Virus record (IMG/VR): IMGVR_UViG_3300021579_000019
Coordinates: 1-37,675 of that record
Length of the DNA stretch: 37,675 nt
Reading direction: 5' to 3' (one strand)
From: a virus
Part shown: in pieces, positions 13,101 through 21,039 of the stretch
How positions within the stretch are numbered: position 1 is the stretch's first letter
Layout of the letters: every line of letters starts with the position of its first letter
The notes under the pieces: generated by a model
Told to the model about the DNA's origin: nothing
The model's input: only the letters and a program-made list of their open reading frames with translations
The model's database searches: none
Position numbers and translations under genes: made by a program

Positions 13101-14251
13101 TATGCCCACGCTCCAACGCTAGTGACAGTGGAAGAACCGATAGGGGTTACGCGCACGAACGAACCAGCAATCAACTGAGCTGCAGAAACAGTACCACCCG
13201 AAATAGTTATAGACGGCGTGAGCGTGGTTGCGGCCGAGGTTTGGACAATTCCACGAACCTTCACCGTACAGTAGTTAGTTCCCGCACCAAGACCCGACGC
13301 AACAGTTTGAGCAATAGCGTTAGTGCCTGTTCCGCTAACCGTTGCAGTGTTTAGTGCAGAAGTAGTAGCAAGCGAAGTGGCGTTGCTTCCGAAATCAAAC
13401 GTTGCCGAATGGGCGGTTGTTGTAGCACCAGTCACCATAGTAACGACAGAAGATACTGTGGGTGCAGACACGGAAATGGTTACACGCAACAGAAGTTCAT
13501 ACTCGTAAGTAGTGGAAGCCGCAAGGGTGAGGACACCGTTACCTGTAGAAAATAGGTTCTGGATAGTACTACCCGTAGTCAGCGAGCGAGGCGAAACACT
13601 GTAATGCGAACCATTAGCAACCGAGCGACCCGAAGCACCCGCAGTCGCATAAACAGCGTTACCGTCATACTCAAACGCGCCCGCAGTCTGAGTGGTCAAG
13701 TTAGTGCCAGCAGTCAACTTCAACGGAGCCTGAACAGTCGTGCCAGCAATCGGAGCCAACGCAAGCGAAGTCGAAGCCCAAGGACGCACATCCGCAATCT
13801 GGCCCGTACCAATAGTCGCCGCACCGTTCGCAACCGTAATCTGTGCCAACGCAATCGAGTTAGCTGGCGTAGTTGGCACACCCGCGCCAGGGGTTCCCGC
13901 ATAAACCGACAACGTGGCCGAGTTAGTTGCACCCGAATACTGGGTATCGGTGAAAGTCAAAATCACTAAGTCAATACGGGTCGAACCAGAACTGTTGCTA
14001 GTGACATTCACGTTGCTGGAAGTATCCGAATAAGTGGAATACATTCCAATGCCGAGGCCAGAACTTCCACCCGCACCAGTAGCCGCAGCCCAACCAGGTG
14101 CAACCGACAACTGCAAACCGCTAGAAGGGGTTACAGCGAACGCACCCGCACCCGCAACACCCTGAGTGGAAAGCCAAGTCTGGACAGCCAAACGGTCATT
14201 CTCGGCAGTGTAAGAACCCGCCTGAACCCAAGCCGGAGTGCGTATAGTCAT
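13100..14251 (-). CDS. Tail fibre / receptor-binding protein
   Basis: The 383-residue protein has an N-terminal region (about 1-150) like actinophage minor tail fibres (VQAGSYTAENDRLAVQTWL at the start), with IDLVILTFTDTQ and then a link through GQIADVRPW. A junction GAFEYDGNAVY (about residue 193) leads to a Ser/Thr-rich beta domain of about 190 residues. That C-terminal domain resembles the end of the large fibre encoded at 27294-30653. It most likely binds the host surface. It lies 9 bases after Dit and is coupled to the lysis genes. Confidence 0.75.
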   Translation of the reverse strand: MTIRTPAWVQAGSYTAENDRLAVQTWLSTQGVAGAGAFAVTPSSGLQLSVAPGWAAATGAGGSSGLGIGMYSTYSDTSSNVNVTSNSSGSTRIDLVILTFTDTQYSGATNSATLSVYAGTPGAGVPTTPANSIALAQITVANGAATIGTGQIADVRPWASTSLALAPIAGTTVQAPLKLTAGTNLTTQTAGAFEYDGNAVYATAGASGRSVANGSHYSVSPRSLTTGSTIQNLFSTGNGVLTLAASTTYEYELLLRVTISVSAPTVSSVVTMVTGATTTAHSATFDFGSNATSLATTSALNTATVSGTGTNAIAQTVASGLGAGTNYCTVKVRGIVQTSAATTLTPSITISGGTVSAAQLIAGSFVRVTPIGSSTVTSVGAWA

Positions 14252-14260
14252 AGTTCTATC

Positions 14261-15118
14261 CTAAATGTAGGCGCTCGCCGAAGTGACGACCGCGTTCGTT
14301 GAACCAGTATTGTTGTAAGCCGTGAAAACTAGCGAGTTGCTGCCCGTCTGCAACTGAATCCAGCTGGAACCTGATTGCAAATAGTTGCGGGCAGGAGTAG
14401 TGATACCGCCCGAAGTTTTCGTGATAGCACGGTTCAGGCAGTCAATGTTTAGAGTTTCGCCCGTATTCAATGACAGGCTGAAAGTCATTGTCTGGTTTGT
14501 GGTCAAGTTTTGCAGGATAGCGGATGAGAACGGGCCGTTCAAAACAATCTGCGGGCCAGCAACCCAAGTGCCGTTATTGGTGATGGTTGTTGGTGTTGAC
14601 GAACCGTAAATGTATTGACGGTTAAACGTCAGGTTGTAGGTTCTCGCGCCCGTTGGTGTGGCAGGTGTCAAAGTGTTGATTGTAGAAGCTTCATAGCTGC
14701 GTGGATCAGGTGCAAAGAAAGTAACCTGCGCTTTGATGAACCCGTAAGTGTATTCAGGGTCAAGGTTGATTTTGCGGTCACGGACACGCACACCAATAGT
14801 TTTCTGTGTATCGCTAGGCGACAGCAGGTAAGTGAGTGTGGTTACGCCCTGCTGTTGCGGAATCAAAGCCGCACGGAACAAGTTGAAATTAGTTTGCGCC
14901 GTATTCGAATTGCCAGCCGTAATAATGAAATCCATAACAATGTCACGGCCACCCAAAAAGTCACGGCCGCTAAACATACCGTCGTTGTAACCCTGATTAT
15001 CGTCCTGCGTACGCATCATCGGCAGGGTTTGCAAACCGTCAATGTTTTGCACCTGGAACGGTGTACCTGCACCGAAAACGAAAGAGCCAAACTGGAACTG
15101 ATAAGTAGTCAACGCCAT
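14261..15118 (-). CDS. Distal tail protein (Dit)
   Basis: The 285-residue protein has the Dit layout. The N-terminal half is the belt domain with FGAGTPFQVQNIDGL, GRDFLGGRDIVMDFII, a Leu/Pro-rich loop and then VTFFAPDPRSYE at about residue 140, the conserved junction. The C-terminal half is a jelly-roll galectin-like domain ending in GSNSLVFTAYN. It forms the ring connecting tail tube to tip. The start overlaps the tape measure stop (TAATG), the usual gene order. Confidence 0.85.
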   Translation of the reverse strand: MALTTYQFQFGSFVFGAGTPFQVQNIDGLQTLPMMRTQDDNQGYNDGMFSGRDFLGGRDIVMDFIITAGNSNTAQTNFNLFRAALIPQQQGVTTLTYLLSPSDTQKTIGVRVRDRKINLDPEYTYGFIKAQVTFFAPDPRSYEASTINTLTPATPTGARTYNLTFNRQYIYGSSTPTTITNNGTWVAGPQIVLNGPFSSAILQNLTTNQTMTFSLSLNTGETLNIDCLNRAITKTSGGITTPARNYLQSGSSWIQLQTGSNSLVFTAYNNTGSTNAVVTSASAYI

Positions 15119-17037
15119 TAGCGGCCAACTCCCGCCGTAATCGGCAAACCAAACTTGATACTGGACACGATAGCGTTAGCGACAGCTTGCGGACTGGCTT
15201 GCGTAGTGCTGGTCGAAGTCACGTTAATAATCTGCTGGTTAGCGAACTGTGTTTCAGTCGCCAACTTGCCCGAAATGCCCTTCAAACGGCTCGTAGTGCC
15301 AGTCTTAGAGCCCTCCGCAGTGACACTGCCTCTAATCTTTGCGAGGCTGTCCTTGAGCGTTACAGCCGCATTGTTCATAGCAGTAGCCAAAGCCTTAGTG
15401 GACTCCGTGAACTGGTCAGTAATCTGAAGCGACAAATCATTCACGCCAGTGGTCGAAACATCCATCGTCTGCTTATAGAGGGCCTGCAACTTAGCAGCCT
15501 GCTCCGGCGAAGCCGCCAACAGGGATTGAGCCATCTGGTCGCCCACAACAGCACCCTCACCCATAACCTGCTTCACGAACTCGGCAGAATAACCAGCAGC
15601 CGACAAACGCGCCGCATCAGCCGCCAACTTGTTAGCCTGCTCCAACTTCATTTGAAGCGCATTCGTCATCTGGTCAACGCTACGATAACCCTGGTTAAAC
15701 AAAGTCGCAGCATTCACTTCAGTAGCTTTAGCGAACACGTCACGGAAATCAGTGATTTGTTTTTGCACCAAATCAGCAAAGTTTTGGTTTGCTTTCAAAA
15801 TGCTGTCCGTGTATTTCTGATGCGCGGCCTTGATAGCGTCAGCGGTCTTAGAAATAAACGCAGCCACAGGATCCGTTCCAGTTGGGGTAACATTCCCGCC
15901 ACCCAAACCAGAGGTATCAAACGCACCCAAACCAGAAGTATCAAAAGTCAACTTTGCAGACTTAGGGGAAACCAGCGCATCCGTAATGCTTTTAATGGTT
16001 TGCGGAATAGCACCCAAACCGGCCATCTGGTCAGCCCAATAAGCAGCCCCACCAAAATCACCAGCCTGCAAATCCTTCATCACTCGCGACAAGTCCTTAT
16101 ACTTGTCACCCAACGCCTGCAACAAAGCCGCCAAAACGTTGATAGTTGTCGCCATACCATCAAACCCGCCCGACGTATTCAAAAAGTTGAATAAAGCCGC
16201 AAACTCTTGCCCAACATACTCAATCGAATACACCAGGTGAGCAAACGACTTACCTAAAGCGGTAGTAGGATTCTCCAACTCAGCAAAAAAAGCTTGAATC
16301 TTAGGAACAATTGAATCCAACCAGTTAGCAAAATCACGCAACACCGGCAACAGGGCAGAGCCAACAGATTCCTGAATGGTCTTAAACGCAATCTGCATTT
16401 TTGCGTAAGGATCAGCATTAGCTGCCGCTGCGGCCGCGCCCTTAGTTTCCTGCGCCAACATTCCAACAGCATCAGCCGCGCCCTTAGTTTCAGGAGCCAA
16501 ACGAGCCAAAGCACCCATCTGCCCCTCCTGGGCTTTAGCCAACGCCATAGTTACAGCACCCAAATCCTTATGTTTTGCAGCTGCAATGTCTTGCGCCAGC
16601 GAAAGCAAATGCATGGCTTTTTCAGAATCCCGAGTGACACCCAAAAACTTTTCAAACGCCGGACGCAAATCGGCGGCCATAACGTTCGTCTGCAACGCCA
16701 TCGCTTCAAGTTGTTTATTGGTTTCCTCAATCTGCGCATCAGTAGCGCCAGTCATATTGCGCAACTGCACAGACATAGTAGCCATGCCGGCGGCGGCCTC
16801 ACCCGCAGCCAAAGCGGCTTCCTTCAAATAGTCCACAAGTTTTTCAGCAATATAAACTTCGGCAAACTTTTTAGCCAACTCAACAGCTTTTTCAGTCAAA
16901 TGCTCAAACGGGGTTTGCGTTTCCTCCGCGGCGTGACCAACAACTTTCAGTTTTGATTCAATCTCGCCAAGTTTCGCCGACAACTCATCGGTTTTAGCTT
17001 GCAATTCAATAATCAGCGGAGGAAGCATCTCACCCAT
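15118..17037 (-). CDS. Tape measure protein
   Basis: The 639-residue protein is mostly helical, Ala/Lys/Gln-rich, with coiled-coil regions at the start (about 8-45) and around 395-480, and hydrophobic stretches in the middle. It lies between the tail assembly genes and Dit, as expected for the tape measure, which sets tail length during tube assembly. At about 1.5 Å per residue it predicts a tail of roughly 95 nm, short for a siphovirus. No lytic transglycosylase or peptidase domain is visible. The ATG at 17037 has GGAGG seven bases before it and overlaps the previous gene by 8 nt. Confidence 0.88.
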   Translation of the reverse strand: MGEMLPPLIIELQAKTDELSAKLGEIESKLKVVGHAAEETQTPFEHLTEKAVELAKKFAEVYIAEKLVDYLKEAALAAGEAAAGMATMSVQLRNMTGATDAQIEETNKQLEAMALQTNVMAADLRPAFEKFLGVTRDSEKAMHLLSLAQDIAAAKHKDLGAVTMALAKAQEGQMGALARLAPETKGAADAVGMLAQETKGAAAAAANADPYAKMQIAFKTIQESVGSALLPVLRDFANWLDSIVPKIQAFFAELENPTTALGKSFAHLVYSIEYVGQEFAALFNFLNTSGGFDGMATTINVLAALLQALGDKYKDLSRVMKDLQAGDFGGAAYWADQMAGLGAIPQTIKSITDALVSPKSAKLTFDTSGLGAFDTSGLGGGNVTPTGTDPVAAFISKTADAIKAAHQKYTDSILKANQNFADLVQKQITDFRDVFAKATEVNAATLFNQGYRSVDQMTNALQMKLEQANKLAADAARLSAAGYSAEFVKQVMGEGAVVGDQMAQSLLAASPEQAAKLQALYKQTMDVSTTGVNDLSLQITDQFTESTKALATAMNNAAVTLKDSLAKIRGSVTAEGSKTGTTSRLKGISGKLATETQFANQQIINVTSTSTTQASPQAVANAIVSSIKFGLPITAGVGR

Positions 17038-17467
17038 TTGACAGCCTCCGTTTCACTGCGCGCACAAAAATGTCGGTAACTTGCGGCTTCACCTTGTCAT
17101 AGGCAGGCCTCATATAAGGATACCCTTGACCGCCCCTACCCAGTTCGACAGCGCGAGCATAAACCATAGACGGCCCCACCGAAACCGAATAAGTGCCAAA
17201 CCCTTGACGCATCTCCGTGAAAATGGATCGGCGCAGATTACCTGTCCGCACGTTAGGGAAATCAGGTGCGCCGTGAATATGCTCACCAGGTTCCCAATGC
17301 CCATCAACGCGACGGTGAACGCCCTGAAAGTTACGTTTAGCTTGCGCCTCAAACGCCAAACCCGCCTGCGCCGTAGCATACGCGGCCGCCTCATCCAACT
17401 TAGATTTAAACCCACCCAAACTAGAAACCAGTTCGGACAAGCCCTTAACCTGGACTGTTATAGGCAT
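17030..17467 (-). CDS. HK97 gp10-like tail completion protein
   Basis: The 145-residue protein has the gp10 family signature: an N-terminal GLSELVSSLGGFKSKLDEA helix, then GNLRRSIF, then SVGPSMVYARAVELG and a C-terminal RPAYDKV helix. Such proteins complete the tail or its junction with the head. It lies after the tail assembly chaperones, not among the head-tail connectors, which is an uncommon position. It starts at 17467 with AGGTGA before it and overlaps the chaperone frame by 23 nt. Confidence 0.78.
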   Translation of the reverse strand: MPITVQVKGLSELVSSLGGFKSKLDEAAAYATAQAGLAFEAQAKRNFQGVHRRVDGHWEPGEHIHGAPDFPNVRTGNLRRSIFTEMRQGFGTYSVSVGPSMVYARAVELGRGGQGYPYMRPAYDKVKPQVTDIFVRAVKRRLSNG

Positions 17468-17678
17468 CAGCTTTCACCTCATCAACAACACTACCGATAG
17501 CCAACAACTGTTGAACCAAACCAGCCGGTTGAGCATCCACCTGTTGCGGAGTCCAGCCAAACCGTTCAGCCAAAAGGTAATACTCCCAAGCCACGTCAGG
17601 ATAAACAAAATCAGGGTGTCGTTCGTTACCTTTCAACACCCATCGCAAGTTCTCTAACTGGCTGGCGAAACTTTTGGG
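17445..17678 (-). CDS. Tail assembly chaperone, -1 frameshift extension (GT part)
   Basis: This frame lies in the -1 register relative to the upstream chaperone and has no good ribosome-binding site or ATG start. It is read by a -1 slip at CCCAAAA (17678-17672), joining 100 upstream residues to 75 residues from here, a 175-aa fusion ending at 17445. The part contains AWEYYLLAERFGWTPQQV, typical of the second chaperone in lambda G/GT-type pairs. The fusion binds the tape measure and recruits tail tube subunits. Confidence 0.85.
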   Translation of the reverse strand, partial: PKSFASQLENLRWVLKGNERHPDFVYPDVAWEYYLLAERFGWTPQQVDAQPAGLVQQLLAIGSVVDEVKADAYNSPG

Positions 17679-17971
17679 TCGTCAACCTTGCGGGTCGGCA
17701 TCAAAGCCTCAACCAACGGCTGTGCCGCTTCAGCGATAGCATCAACATCGGCAGGCGAAAGCTTGTCCAGGCTTTCAATCTTTACCGATGGCAGTAGCAG
17801 ATCGTAAGACCAGTCAACGATAACGTTGGCCAGTAGGTTGTCGGTTAGGACAAATCCGCGGGGAACGTTGCCGCTCTGGTCAATGCTCATAATGGCTTTG
17901 CGGTCGCCGTGAGTGAGCTGGTCGGCTTCCTTCAAAGTGACCGACTGGCCGCTAGGAGTTTTGATTTCCAT
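17654..17971 (-). CDS. Tail assembly chaperone (G part)
   Basis: The ATG at 17971 is chosen because GGAAGGAAAC precedes it. The 105-residue product has the profile of actinophage tail assembly chaperones, with VTLKEADQLTHGDRKAIMS near the start. It sits between the major tail protein and the tape measure. A slippery site near its 3' end produces the longer fusion with the next frame. A strong hairpin separates it from the major tail protein gene and would lower its expression relative to that structural gene. Confidence 0.83.
   Translation of the reverse strand: MEIKTPSGQSVTLKEADQLTHGDRKAIMSIDQSGNVPRGFVLTDNLLANVIVDWSYDLLLPSVKIESLDKLSPADVDAIAEAAQPLVEALMPTRKVDDPKVSPAS
17672..17678 (-). promoter_or_regulatory. 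Programmed -1 frameshift site, CCCAAAA
   Basis: On the minus strand the chaperone frame reads C CCA AAA, an X XXY YYZ heptamer. A slip of -1 continues in the open frame to 17445, whereas the zero frame stops at 17654, 16 bases beyond the site. This is the standard arrangement for siphovirus tail assembly chaperones. Confidence 0.88.
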
Positions 17972-18008
17972 TTTGTTTCCTTCCAATCCCTTCCAAAATA
18001 ATGCGTAA

Positions 18009-18040
18009 GCGGAGCCGGTGGAAGGGGGTTCCGGCTCCGC
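18009..18040 (-). terminator. Hairpin after the major tail protein gene (attenuator-like)
   Basis: A perfect 10-bp stem, GCGGAGCCGG with CCGGCTCCGC, and a 12-base loop lie between the major tail protein stop (18051) and the chaperone. The following bases are only partly T-rich (TTACGCATTATTTT), so partial termination or mRNA 3'-end protection is more likely than full termination. Confidence 0.65.
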
Positions 18041-18050
18041 CTACTCTTGT

Positions 18051-19040
18051 TTAAATGTATGAACCGCTAGGAAGCGCGTTGGAAATAGCCCACTTCACGT
18101 TTGAGTAACCAGCAGTCGCACCCGCATCCGTAGTGTTACCGATAGCAGTCAGGTCAATGTCAACCTCAACATAATCCTTGCTACGGTCAATCACAGCAAC
18201 AGTGTAAGCACCCTTAGTGATAGTCGCCGAAATGCTAGTAGCGGTAGCACCCGCACCCTGCGCCCAAGTAATCGTAATAGCAGGCTGAGTGTTCGTCAGG
18301 AAACGAGTCAACTCAGTGTCGTCCTGCATTAAGAACTTGAACTTACCCTTAGTGGACAGTGGCCCCTGGAAAATGTTGAACGGCTGCTGAGTGTTAGCCA
18401 AACCATAAATAGCCGACACGGAACGGCTAAGGGTCAGCGAACCCTCGGTAGCGTAAGCAACACTAGAACCACCAATGGTGACGGTAGCCTGCCATACAGG
18501 GGTAGCAGTGACAGTGGTAAACGTTGGGGTTGGAGTGCTGGCAGTAGTCGAAGCCCAACCAGTTCCCTTAGCGTCATACTCCAGCAGACCAGTGCTAGAA
18601 AAGTTCAGGGTGAAGTCGTGAATCGAAACACCAGCGTAAGCACGGACGTTAGCTGCATAAAAGTCGGTCAGCGTCAGGCTGGTTGGCTGTGCATCAACAG
18701 CGACCGCGCTAGCGTTCTTTAGCGAAACGGTGTGAGTGTAAGGTGCGCTCGCGCCAGTAGTCGCAACCGATCCAAGGCACGAAGCAAGCGGCCAAACAAT
18801 AGTGTCAGCGAATACAGGGCCACCAAACTCCACAGTGGAGCGGGTGCGGCCAGGAACGTAACCGTAATCCTTGACAAGCGAACCCTGTGCCAGGTCAGAA
18901 ACCATGAGCGGGTCGATAACGTCCTGCGCCTTCAGTTTGCTAACCGATACAGGAATGAAAGCGGTCGGGGCGACTGCGGTTCCCTCGGTGGTTTCCTTTG
19001 CGACACCGAGATAAGACCGGTGGCTGTTCTGAACTGCCAT
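18051..19040 (-). CDS. Major tail (tube) protein
   Basis: The 329-residue protein begins with SYLGVAKETTEGTAVAPTAFIPVS, the hallmark opening of tail tube proteins of this type. It continues through a beta-rich body with GRTRSTVEFGGPV and a later module ATEGSLTLSRSVSAIYGL, and then a C-terminal beta domain. It assembles as rings that form the tail tube. It starts after GGAGCAGCCTA, is flanked downstream by a strong hairpin, and stands in the usual place before the chaperones. Confidence 0.86.
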   Translation of the reverse strand: MAVQNSHRSYLGVAKETTEGTAVAPTAFIPVSVSKLKAQDVIDPLMVSDLAQGSLVKDYGYVPGRTRSTVEFGGPVFADTIVWPLASCLGSVATTGASAPYTHTVSLKNASAVAVDAQPTSLTLTDFYAANVRAYAGVSIHDFTLNFSSTGLLEYDAKGTGWASTTASTPTPTFTTVTATPVWQATVTIGGSSVAYATEGSLTLSRSVSAIYGLANTQQPFNIFQGPLSTKGKFKFLMQDDTELTRFLTNTQPAITITWAQGAGATATSISATITKGAYTVAVIDRSKDYVEVDIDLTAIGNTTDAGATAGYSNVKWAISNALPSGSYI

Positions 19041-19051
19041 TAGGCTGCTCC

Positions 19052-19315
19052 TTAGTTAGTTTCCGCTGGCGCGGTGTCGGCTACCGGCGCGGCCGCGTCG
19101 GAAGTTGGGGTTTCAACAGGGGCTTCGGCGGGTGCGTCAGCAAGAACATCAGCCACAACAGGGTCAGCGTCACTCGAAACAGTCACCTTAGCGCGGCTAG
19201 ACGAAACACCAGACGCAACAAAGTCGTCAGGCGCTTCGAATACGTCACCGTCAGCCAAAGTCAGGCCGAGAGTGGGCGCAACCAAACCCGCGCCATTGTA
19301 AACAAACCTAGCCAT
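19052..19315 (-). CDS. Hypothetical structural-region protein, Ala/Pro-rich tail
   Basis: The 87-residue protein has a short folded N-terminal part (FVYNGAGLVAPTLGLTLADGDVFEAP, then SSSRAKVTVS) and an Ala/Val/Pro/Glu-rich, low-complexity C-terminal half. It lies between the tail terminator and the major tail protein, where short connector or decoration-like proteins are common. A GGAGC precedes the ATG at 19315. Function not assigned. Confidence 0.68.
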   Translation of the reverse strand: MARFVYNGAGLVAPTLGLTLADGDVFEAPDDFVASGVSSSRAKVTVSSDADPVVADVLADAPAEAPVETPTSDAAAPVADTAPAETN

Positions 19316-19323
19316 TCAAGCTC

Positions 19324-19818
19324 CTATGCTCGCACCATTTGAGTAACAACACCGGACACTTCGCACCATTGCTCGGTTGCACCGCCGTCATTAGTTTTAG
19401 GTTCCCCATGAACCGCGTCCAAGCCATCCTCAAACGCCTGCCAAATGACAGAACCATCCACCATTCCAAGTCTATGCCCGCCACCCCTCAAACGATTTTT
19501 CACGCCATCCACAATAATGTCGTAAGCATCCATTGCATCCTGGGCATAGTTCTCCATCGAATGGACAAAGATTTGAACCGTCACCCGATAGTCAATACGT
19601 TTCCAACCGTCATACGCTCCCCCCACAGCGATACGTTGCTCCGATTCGGAAGCAATAAACACGACAGCTGCGGCGCGCGTCAACTGGCCAGCAATCGAAT
19701 TGGCTTCAAAGTTGATACGTTTAGGGAACGAAGTGAACACCTGGTTCAAACCATACGGAATGTTAGGGTCAGTGCCAATCCAGTTAGCGACCGCGGAACG
19801 AACCTCGGATCTACTCAT
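19324..19818 (-). CDS. Tail terminator protein
   Basis: The 164-residue protein has the length, position and general fold pattern of tail terminator (gpU-like) proteins: an N-terminal helix, beta strands with RIDYRVTVQIFVHS, a helix ENYAQDAMDAYDIIVDGVKNRL and a last beta strand CEVSGVVTQM. It would cap the tail tube and join it to the head. It is coupled by TAATG to the connector gene before it. Confidence 0.7.
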   Translation of the reverse strand: MSRSEVRSAVANWIGTDPNIPYGLNQVFTSFPKRINFEANSIAGQLTRAAAVVFIASESEQRIAVGGAYDGWKRIDYRVTVQIFVHSMENYAQDAMDAYDIIVDGVKNRLRGGGHRLGMVDGSVIWQAFEDGLDAVHGEPKTNDGGATEQWCEVSGVVTQMVRA

Positions 19819-20711
19819 TAGCGAATCCTACGGAACGGTTTCAGAATCTCTTCAGCAACCGCAATATCGTTGCCTAAACGTTGAGAACCAGAAATCTGTT
19901 GGCTAGGGTTAGTGGTCACAGCCATAACGAGCGAAGCATCGCCACGAATCTTTAGATAAGTGCTAGTGAGCAGAATACAAGCCTGTTTGATGGCAGCCGG
20001 CAGTGACGAAGCGGAAACACCAACCGAATGAGCGTAAGTCAGTGGGGTAGTTAGTGGCACAGTGTTGCTGTCGAACACGTAAGTCGAAGCAACGGTCACG
20101 GTCTCGGTTTTAGCGCCATCGAAAATAGTGAACTGTTCACCCGCCGTCAAACCCGTGCCGTCACTCATAGTGATAGTAGTGTCACCCGCGTTCACAGCCG
20201 TGCCGATAGTGCTGTTGAAATACCCGTTCACATACGAATAGTTCACAAACAGAGGCGCGCGGGAACCAGCTGAAGCACCAAAACTAATAGGGCCCTGCGT
20301 TGACCAAGTCAAGTTAGCGTTAGCGTAAGGATACAGAACGGACTGCTCCTCCAACCAGGCGATGCTCGGATCAGGAACAGCCGTCAGATTGTTCATGTCC
20401 GTGCCAATGTTGAGAGCCGTCAACGCCACAATAGGACTGTATTTAGGATGGAAAATCACTGAACCGTCAGGACGGATACGAGTGCGTTGCTGTTCAGTGT
20501 CCACAGTTGCACCAATAATCTGGTTACAGTATTGGTCAATGTGAGACGAAGCTCGCAAAATAGCGTTTGAAAGTTCAGCATCCTGCGCCGACTGATTACC
20601 GCCAGCCACAATGTTGCCATAATCAAGAGCAGTAGGTGCGTTCTTGTATTCCTGCAACGTCAGGTAAGGCTTAGTTTGCTGCCGTCTAATAGGGCTAACC
20701 GCGGTAGTCAT
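19818..20711 (-). CDS. Head-to-tail connector (adaptor) protein
   Basis: The 297-residue protein has an adaptor-like helical N-terminal part (ELSNAILRASSHIDQYCNQIIG, about 47-68) and C-terminal helix (AAIKQACILLTSTYLKIRGD), as in HK97 gp6-type proteins. A beta-rich insertion lies between them, including a GDTTITMSDGTGLTAGEQFTIFDG module. The insertion makes it about three times the usual gp6 length, and it may be a decoration domain. The ATG at 20711 has GGAG six bases upstream and overlaps the previous gene by 17 nt. Confidence 0.76.
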   Translation of the reverse strand: MTTAVSPIRRQQTKPYLTLQEYKNAPTALDYGNIVAGGNQSAQDAELSNAILRASSHIDQYCNQIIGATVDTEQQRTRIRPDGSVIFHPKYSPIVALTALNIGTDMNNLTAVPDPSIAWLEEQSVLYPYANANLTWSTQGPISFGASAGSRAPLFVNYSYVNGYFNSTIGTAVNAGDTTITMSDGTGLTAGEQFTIFDGAKTETVTVASTYVFDSNTVPLTTPLTYAHSVGVSASSLPAAIKQACILLTSTYLKIRGDASLVMAVTTNPSQQISGSQRLGNDIAVAEEILKPFRRIR

Positions 20712-20970
20712 TCTTTACTCCACACTTCGGGCAATCATAGGCTTTGAAAACCGAATCAAAACCGCAACCAATACAAGGATAACCATCGACGTGACCGAAG
20801 CTCGCGCCGGCCGCCTCGAAAAACCCTTCACGCTTCAACTGTGCAGCATCACGCGGATTATCAACCGAAATCGTGCCATCCTTACCAACATCGTAAGAAC
20901 GCTTACTACCGTTCGGCAAATCAACATCAACACCCGAAACCCCTTTATCTGGGGCAACCAGTTTAGCCAC
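20695..20970 (-). CDS. Small connector-region protein with C-terminal Zn ribbon
   Basis: The 91-residue protein has a small N-terminal domain (DLPNGSKRSYDVGKDGTISV, then RDAAQLKREGFFEA) followed by CIGCG and CPKCG, a rubredoxin-like zinc ribbon near the C-terminus. It lies between major capsid and connector genes. The N-terminal type is seen in actinophage head-region small proteins; the attached zinc ribbon is unusual. Confidence 0.7.
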   Translation of the reverse strand: MAKLVAPDKGVSGVDVDLPNGSKRSYDVGKDGTISVDNPRDAAQLKREGFFEAAGASFGHVDGYPCIGCGFDSVFKAYDCPKCGVKNDYRG

Positions 20971-20994
20971 AACAAATCCCTTCCTTAGAGGTAG

Positions 20995-21024
20995 AGGGGC
21001 AGAACCCGAAAGCCCTGCCCCTCC
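20995..21024 (-). terminator. Hairpin after the major capsid gene (attenuator-like)
   Basis: GAGGGGCAG pairs with CTGCCCCTC (9 bp) around a 12-base loop, directly after the major capsid gene stop (21040). No T tract follows, so it may slow transcription or protect the upstream mRNA end and keep capsid mRNA levels high. The downstream gene starts at 20970. Confidence 0.55.
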
Positions 21025-21039
21025 AACCGTTACCGCTTA

